Shown here one piece after another: positions 50,301-59,300 of a stretch of 64,000 nt of DNA; the stretch's first letter is position 1, and the number at the start of each line of letters is the position of its first letter. The stretch covers positions 5,871,201 through 5,935,200 of the forward strand of contig OW799237.1 of assembly GCA_941918925.1 (NCBI GenBank). The letters are read 5' to 3'. A program made the position numbers and the translations under genes. Origin of the DNA: Phyto melanocephala (taxonomy: Eukaryota > Arthropoda > Insecta > Diptera > Rhinophoridae). The notes under the pieces were generated by a model, which did not search any database, had not been told where the DNA came from, and saw only the letters and a list, made by a program, of their open reading frames with translations.

Positions 50301-53300
50301 TATTTGTTTATAATTTCTAAATTTACTGTTTCATGCAGTGTTTCTTTATAAATGATATCCCAGTTTACAAATTCCATAAAATATTAATCTGGTAACACCG
50401 GTCGTACATAATACGACAAGAGTACAAGAGAACGAAAGACGAAAAAAGCGATATGTCAAAGATGTCCCTTTAATTCGCATTACATGGGGCACTTATTACC
50501 CCGTACTCACCACTCCGCCCTTTACCAATAAACTAATTTCGCAGGCACATGCCCTTTCATGTAAACTGGCTCTGACGCTGAAGTGACAAACCTTAACAAG
50601 AACGGCAACGTTGTTTTATAAAAAGTTATGTTAATTTATTTTGTTTAATAAAACCCACTAAATAGAAACAAAAAAAGATATAAAATCGTTAAATTGAACT
50701 GAAAATAGTTAAAACGGCATTACAGTCAAACCTAAACAAAAGTGATAAGCTACTTAAGCTGTCAAAAATTCTCATACAAAAAAAAAACGCAGTGGAAACG
50801 CTTTGCAATTGAAGAATCCAATTAGGCCTTAAAGTTTACTTTGGTACAACTCAAGAATTATAGAATAAAGATAACGACTTTCCGCGCACAAAACTGAAAT
50901 TTTCTACGCATATCGTACCAAAGACGTCAATCAAGCTTCTATTGGCTAATAATCAGCATTTTTTTATTTGGCAACCCTTACTAACGCTGATTAAAGCGCA
51001 TATTTATATCATTCTTGAGTATAACTGTTCTTGTCTTTTTTTGTTTTTGTAATTGTTGAAAAGTAATGCTATTTCAGCTACTTTCTGGACCATCCTGTGA
51101 TTATAGATATATTTTTTAGCGGGTTTAACTAAACATTTCAGATGAACATTACTATTAGTAATATCAGTTTGACGCTCTAATGTTGGTTTGTTACTTGAGA
51201 ATTTTTTAAAAACACTTGCTCTTGTTTAGGTTAAGCTTAAAAAAAAAACTGATTGCACAGAAACTACTATTTTATTAAAATTTTCAAAAGATTTTTAAAT
51301 CGAATACATTTCTAAAAAAAAAATCTGTCGCACATATGAACTTTTGTCCACCTATCACACTTTATTTCTTTCTTTCACATACAATTTTTGACATATCGAA
51401 GTACTAAATCTGTCATGAAATAAAAAACGAAATTGTTCTTTTATCTGTTATAAATAGAATAATTATTTTCGTCTATATGAACAGTTGTCTAAGAAAACTG
51501 TACTTTCAATTTACAGTTGTGTTAGAAATAAGGGATCTTAGGAAAAATTTCTTAAAATTTTATGAATTGATCAACCACACTTTTTACTTAATTAAAAAAA
51601 ATATTCGTATACAGCAAATTTTGTTCAAACGTCTTTAATTTAAAACTATTTTGAAACACTAATGACATTTATTACCATAATATTATCAGGAAAAAAGTCC
51701 AGTTTGTATCTAAAGGTTGGCAACGGTGGGTCTTCTGCTAGCAATTATTACTGCAAAAGCACAAGCAAAATTGCATGAAGAATAATGGCACAAAAAGGAT
51801 AAAAAAGGTACACAGCAATTTATTTATTCATTTAAATATTTTTTAAAGCTTTTTTTCATTTTTTAATTTAAATTATTTTTTTGTTTCAAAATATTTTTAC
51901 TTTCATTTGTTATAAAATAAAAAATATGTATAAACGAAAATGAAATGGCTTTGACAACTTACTGCTTCAAAAATTGCTCAATCACTGGTGAAATCATTTC
52001 GCATGTGGCAATTTTTGGTCCAAACGTTGCAATTTTTATAAAGGCAATCTAAGTAATCGCATGTTAGTATTCGTAGGTGCACCTTTTCTTTAGTGAAAAC
52101 CATTTTTTTGGTAAATTCACAAGAAGTGCTATCTATTATGTTGCAATGTCATAATGTCTTATTTACCTACAATTAAAAAATTATTAAAAAAATATTTGTC
52201 TAATTCACAAGAGCGTCCTAAGTGTCATATTGTCATAAAGACATAGGGCCTGTTCGTAAATGCATCACAGCTGTGCATATTATGCGCACAATGTTCGTAA
52301 ATGCAAACGTTGGCAACACTGCAGCTGTCATCTGTTCGTAAATACAACAAATAAATACAAAAAACTAATCACAAAAATTGCTGATGCCATAGATGTGTGA
52401 GTATAAAGAATGTGATTTTTTATGATTTATTTTTGATTATTTTACTTTTTAAACATTTTTAGCCTCGAATGTGAAATATATGTCAGATATTGTATTATCA
52501 AATTCACAAATTAAATTTATAATCATTTTTTCCATTTTTCCGCAGTGTTCGCTCGTTCGTAAATGCAGCAATAAAATAAGCAAAAAGAAGCATCAGCAAC
52601 ATATGATTTGCAATGGCAGCGCAAAGTAATCATATTGTGCAGCGCAGTGATGCGTTTACGAACAGGCCCATAGTTTCGCAAAAATTTTAAAATTCTTGAA
52701 AAGTATTGTATTGTTCATTGTAACATTTTTAGATCATTTTTAACATTTTTAAAATTTATGACTATACGACACCTTGTGAATTAGCCAATTGTAGTGTTTG
52801 TGATAAAATGTTTAAAACATTTGATTATTTTAAACAATAACTACAATATGACAATACGACTGAAAGCACACCTTGTGAATTCCTTAAATACTTATATGTT
52901 TTCCCCCGCTTTTAGTTTTGCCCGCAAAAATAAAAACAAGAATTTTTTTCGTTCGTTTTTTTGTAGTTATTTAAAGTTTGTTTTTTTATTTATTATTTTT
53001 ACGATTTTGTTATTATATAAGTATTTTTTTGGGTTGTATTATTTATAATTTTCAGTTAAATTGAATAGAGAGACATGTTTGTGGTTGTTTATTTGAATGA
53101 ATTTATTTAATTGTTAATGTTGTTGCAAATTTATTTTGTTTGTTGTTTGGTTTTTCTTCTTTTTTTTAACAGATCATACAAATTAACATGAAAAAAGTTT
53201 TTTATTAATGATCGTGTTTTAATTTTTTCAGTTTGTTTTTGTTTTCGTATATTTTCTTTTGTAGAGAACTGCTTTCATTTTGTTTAATTACACATCAATA

Positions 53301-56300
53301 ATATTAATAATATAATTAATAATTTTATTGAATGTTTTATGATTTTTTTCATTTGTATTAATGCAGTTTTATTTTTTTTGGATGATTTTCTTTTGGGATT
53401 TTACTTGACTTTTGCAAAATTGTTTGTTGCGGGTTTTTTTTCGAATTGTTTTCTGTTTTCAATAAATTATAAAAAAATTTTTGTTTAAAATTGTAATAAA
53501 AGCCAATTTTTTTCTTGGTTTTTTTTAAGAAAACTTTTTTTTTGTTTTTTAAATTTTTGTTAGTAATAAAAAGAACAAAATTATTATTTTTTATTATAAG
53601 AAATGTACTACTGTTATATTTTGTTAATTTTATAGTAAAATTATTATAATCATAGTTTTAAATTTAAATAAAACACACATTTATAGTTTTTGAAAAAAAA
53701 TAAAATAAAATAATTTTTTATTTATTATGTAGTTTAATTTTTTGTAATTTTTTGTTAGATTATATATTTAATTTTTTGTTTTTCTTTTTTTTTATATATA
53801 TGTATGTTTATACTAATTGTTGTAGTAATAATAAATTTAAATAAATAATATTTATGTGTATTTTTGTAAAGCTTTATTTTTTTAAATATATATTTTTTTT
53901 ATATTTCTTAATGTTTAAAGATTTTTTTTTTTATAATAAGGAAGAAGGAGACGAAAACATGTGGCTGCCTCATATAATTTTACAAATTTATTTTTTGTAA
54001 CACAAACATTTATACTTTTTCATTTTCTTTTATATATAAATACAACTTCTTTTCATCTTCTTAATGATTTAGAATGCAAAGAGTTCGTTTTTTACTGATT
54101 TTTATTTTATTTTTCATAGTTTAAAAATTTTTTTTTAATTATTAAAAAAAACCCAGATTTATTTTTATTTATTTATTAATAAACTAAGTAATTCATTAGA
54201 TTTCCTTGCTACTTGACTTTTAATAACATACATATGCTTAACATTTTTTACTTCATAAGTTTTTTTCTGAATATATTTTTGCTGTCTTAACTGCTTTTTT
54301 AACATTTTTTATAACTTTTTCTTTTATTTTAAAGGCGCAAAATTGCTTGTTTTCTCAAATATTTTTTTTATTAGTTAGTTTTTAAACTTTATTGTTGTTG
54401 CATAAAACAAACATATTAAATATTTTAATTATTAAGTTAAATTCCTACTACATTCATTATAAGTGTTGAAAACTGTTATACATTATTAACTGTTATAATG
54501 GTTGTGAAATTGAGTTAAATTCTTTAAAACATACAGATTCTTTAACATTAATTTTAACTGCTTGATTTTCTTACTACATTCATAAATATTTTAATTGTTT
54601 ATTTTTTGGTTTCTAAGTTTTACCTTTAAAAGTTTTTTTTTCTTTTACATTTTTACCGTTATTCAATACTTTTTAGTTCTTTAATAAAATGAGAGAGGGC
54701 ATTCTTTTCATTAATCTTTTCTTCAGATATTATGTTTACTTATACATACATATATATTTTTTTGTATTAGGACACTTAATCTTGTTTTGTTTTTATATTA
54801 TTAATACCTATTAAACTAATTTTACAACATCCATTTAATTTAAGTTTTCTGTAAATATTTTTTTTTTTTAATTTTGCATATTTTCGTGCTTTATATAAAG
54901 ATTTTAAATATATTTTTATTATATTTAATAAATTTATATAGAATTCTTATTATAAAAATTAAAGTAAAAATAATATAATATGGTATCATAATTCAAACAG
55001 TTTCTTATGATGTTTATTTTCCAACTCCTGCTTGTTATTTGTTAAATTTCATACAATGGCTTCCCTGATGTTTACATTTTGTTGTTGCTTTGCCATTTGA
55101 AGATAATAAAAACAAACCGCTACTCTTTATGTTTCATTCTCTTCGTTTTAGTTCAGGAACAATGTAAGCAAACATGGCCGTCTTCTGTTATTAAGTCTGT
55201 TTTTTTTTTCTACCTCTTTTTTACAAACAGTGCTGGCAACTGTTTAATCTTATTACTTGCGTTCGCTGTTGTTTATCACTTAATTACAAGTGTTGCTTGT
55301 ATTTTTTTCTATTTTTCTATTCGAGAATTACATATGTAGTTTATATTTGTTATTATTTTTATTACAATTTATACTTAATTAAATATAATTTTATTGTTAA
55401 AAGGTACATTTATAATTTGTAAGCTTAAATCATATTCTGTTGATTTCTGTCATTTGTTTCTACGTGCAATTGTATTTTAACATTATTTTTTTTATTTTTG
55501 AATTTACGAGTACATATGTATGTTTGCTTTTGTTTTTAATTATGACCTGTTTTAGGTGGTTGCGTTTTTTATTGTTTAAAAGGTTATGTTTTTCGTTTAA
55601 CTATAGGCATAACTTAAGTTTTAGCCTTTTAGAGAGGAATTTTATTATTGGGCCACTAAAAACAAGATCTATAAAAAAAGAAAAAAAAATATTTAGTTTT
55701 TCTTAAGTAAAACATTAATTTAACCAATTATATGCAATATATAATTGAAAGATATTTGTTTAATACAAACCTATTAGCAGTCAGCCATGGTCCTTATACA
55801 GCTAATATTTTAAGCTACTTTTTTCAAACAAATATTGACTGAAAATTCTCAAGTTTTATGGTTGTAAAGAAAAAAATTAAATTATGTTCAAAAGTTGCGT
55901 GGTTAGGAGTTTTTGTTTTAAGTGTGGATTGAAATCAACCAAAAATTTTTTTTTGAGGTTAGGAAAACAGCGAAGTTTTTTTACTTTCCCTAATTCCTAC
56001 AACGAACACAAAATAGAATGTTAAAATATGGAAAAATATGTTCTGACTTTGCGTTTAACAAATTTTAAGTGTTAAAATTCACATTTTATGTAATAAATCT
56101 TTTAAAATTTAACACATCAATTTTTACAATTTTCTTCAAAACGTTATCTTACTTTTATCCAAGTTTTTTAAACTTTATTAAATTTATTGGCATGCTGATG
56201 TTATTTGCTAAAAATTAGATGACCCAGAATTTTATTGAAAATAAGAAAAAAAAAATTTTATACCTACATGCCATGGGATATCCGTTGATCGCGTTGCCAT

Positions 56301-59300
56301 CTAAAACCAATAAGTTTAACAAAAAATTAGAAAATTTAGCTTAAAATAATATACATAACGTTAAAGTAATTTGTTTGCGTGTTTTATAAAATTATTGCCC
56401 TTCGATATTAAGAGCTAATATTAGATGACCCTGAACGTTATGAAAAGAGTCTCTTTGAAATGTTTTCCAAAGAGTAGAGAATATTTTGTTGTTATACATA
56501 CTTGTCACATTAAAATTCCCAACTTAATACAATAGTTATATATGTAAATCTTTTTTTTTTAAGCAAGAAATTTTATAAAATTTTAAATCTGCTAAATTAA
56601 AAATAACGACAGAACGATTTAAAGTTCATTGATAATTTGTTTCCTTTTCGTTGCTAAAATGTCAAAAATGTCCTAACCTTGAGTAAACATTTGATTTTGT
56701 GTCCTTATTTGTTTAGTTTCTGTAAAAATATAAAGTTAACTTTTTAATTGCAAATAAGTAACTTTGAGATCGTTGCCACACTTACTTAACCTCACAACTT
56801 ACATTGAAAAAGTCACATAACGATTTTTGTTAAAATCTTCAGTTGATATGGATAGTACTATTAACTATTAATAGAATGTTCGTTTCCCCATAAACTTTTA
56901 AAAACTTCATCTTAACCTCACTTTCTTCTACTGGAAATTATTAATATTTCATTATTATTTTTTTTAATAGTTGTATTCACTTTATTTAGACCAATTTAAA
57001 AATTTGTAGAATTTTATTTTAGTTAACTTACAAAGAGCCAAATTTACTATATGTATGGAATTGTTTTTTTTTTCTTTCTTACATTTAGGTTATTTTATGT
57101 AAATTTAGAGGAAAGTATTCTATTTTTAAAGCCAAGTACGTTTATATCAGTTTTGTTAATTTGAAATAAAAAATAATTTATAAAACAAATTTACGATTAC
57201 AAATATATTTCGTTGTTATTTACTAGAAAATAACACAAGAAAAACTCATTATTGGAAAGAGCAATACACTTGCATTTCATATTAAAAGCATACTTTTAGG
57301 CGTATTTTGTACACAACATTACTTCAGTGTATAAAAACATAGCCAGAAATTGTTATAATTTTATTTAATTTGTAAACCTGCAATTTCAATTATTTGAAAA
57401 ATAAGGCTTATAGAAAAAAAATGTGTTTTAAATCGATTTTAAGAAAAATTTTTATGAAAAATTTTAACTAAAATACATACATTTCAAATTAATTTTTAAT
57501 TTAATGAAAATGAGGGTTAAGTTTTTGTTGATTTTGCAACAAAATAAATGCTTTTTGAAGTGCATTCACCTTCATGTTTAAACACCCAAGCCTAAAGTTA
57601 TGCAATATTTTTTGTAAGCAAAGTATTTTAATAACTGCCGTTAGCTTAAAGGCTAAGGTTGCAGATTTTTGCTGATTTTGCAACAAAACACATACTTTTT
57701 GAAGTGCATTCACCTGCATGTTTAAACACCTAAAGCCTAAAGGTATGCAATATTTTTGTAAGCATATTATTTTAATAACTGCCGTAAGCTTAGAGCTAAG
57801 ATTGCCTCCTTAAACTAACAAATATAACATTTTTTTAAACACCTTTTTTAAAGTCGAGAACCTTAAAGAAGGTTTTTTGTAAACTAAACATAAAATCATG
57901 CAATTGGTTAGAAACAACTATTTGAATTTTAGGGTGTACACGAGATCTTATCAAGTCTCAAATCATGTACATATGTATTTAGTTAAATATTTATTTAAAA
58001 TATTTTATCGTTATAGAATTCTTTATATTTTGCAGTATTTATTATTATTTAGTAAGTTCTGGAATTTTTTTAATACAAATTTGAAGTTCCAAGATGCCAG
58101 GCGGTTTTCATTGTCACTTGTTTTTTGAAGAAATTTGTTTAAATTTTCTTTAAAATATAAACTTGAAAATGTTTTCCTACGAGTACGGAGTAATACATCT
58201 GAAGGCAAATTAAATTGTACACTCGAAATTAAATAAAATTCAAATTACGTTCCGTATTGAATTTTGTGCATCCCTAAAGTATGCACTACTTGTTTTGCGA
58301 TATTGAAAAGGCAAATAAGTAACACCGTTTCAATTCGAAAATATTATCGAATAAAAACACATATTAAGCTTTCACATTCGGGTTTTTTTTTGAAAACAAG
58401 TTACATAGTAAACCCTAATTTTAAAGAAAAAAATATTGTTTAAGAAACTATGAACCTTTCATTTCAATTCGAAAATATTATCGAATTAAAATATTAAGAT
58501 TCACATTCGAGTTTTATTTTCGAAAACAAGTTACGGAGTAAACCCTCATTTTAAAGAAAAAAATATTGTTTAAGAAACTATGAACCTTTCATTTTTACCT
58601 GCGGCTTACGAGCAATCGAACGTATTATAAAAGATATAACTGTTGGCTTAAATTGTTAAATTCTTTAACTAAATAAATTAATAATTTTCTTTGAATAAAA
58701 TTCTCTATTTAAGAGACATTTTTCTAAGATTTGTTATTTCTTACAATTTATATTTAAAGAAAATTTATTTTTACATCAAAATCACCCTAAAAGTATGCAA
58801 ATTTGTTATGCCTAAAAAGTATACTTTTATATAAAAAAGCAAATGTTAAATATTTTTGTTTAAATGTTAGTAAGTTTATGAAAACTGTCTTATATAGTTG
58901 TTGTTAAATCTGCTTACCCTTGTTTTTTTCTTTTTCGTTCAAAGCGAAAAAATTCAATTTCTATTTTTATTCATTTTAACAACAAAGTTAAAAAAAGTAC
59001 AAGAAATGCTTAAGAAAAAAAAGTTCACAATATTTAGATTTTTTAAAGATTTTTTTTATGTTTTATTTAAAGTTTTGTTTTTATTTCTGTTTTAAATAAA
59101 ATTATGTTTGTTTTAATTACTCGTTTAGATTGAAAAAAAAAAAAAAATAAATGAAATAATTATTGCATTTAAATGGAATTTAACAATAATTATTTTCTTT
59201 ATTTTCAATTTTAGTTGAATTCACATATTTCAGATGTTTTAAAAAAACAAAATAAGAAGAAGAAAAAAATTTGAGGAAAATTTGCTTAACTCTCCTTGCA

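Noticed and set aside
55080..55706. Two plus-strand frames of 86 and 88 codons rich in Phe/Leu/Ile
   Set aside because: Composition follows the T-rich DNA; the apparent membrane helices are an artefact of TTT and ATT codons.
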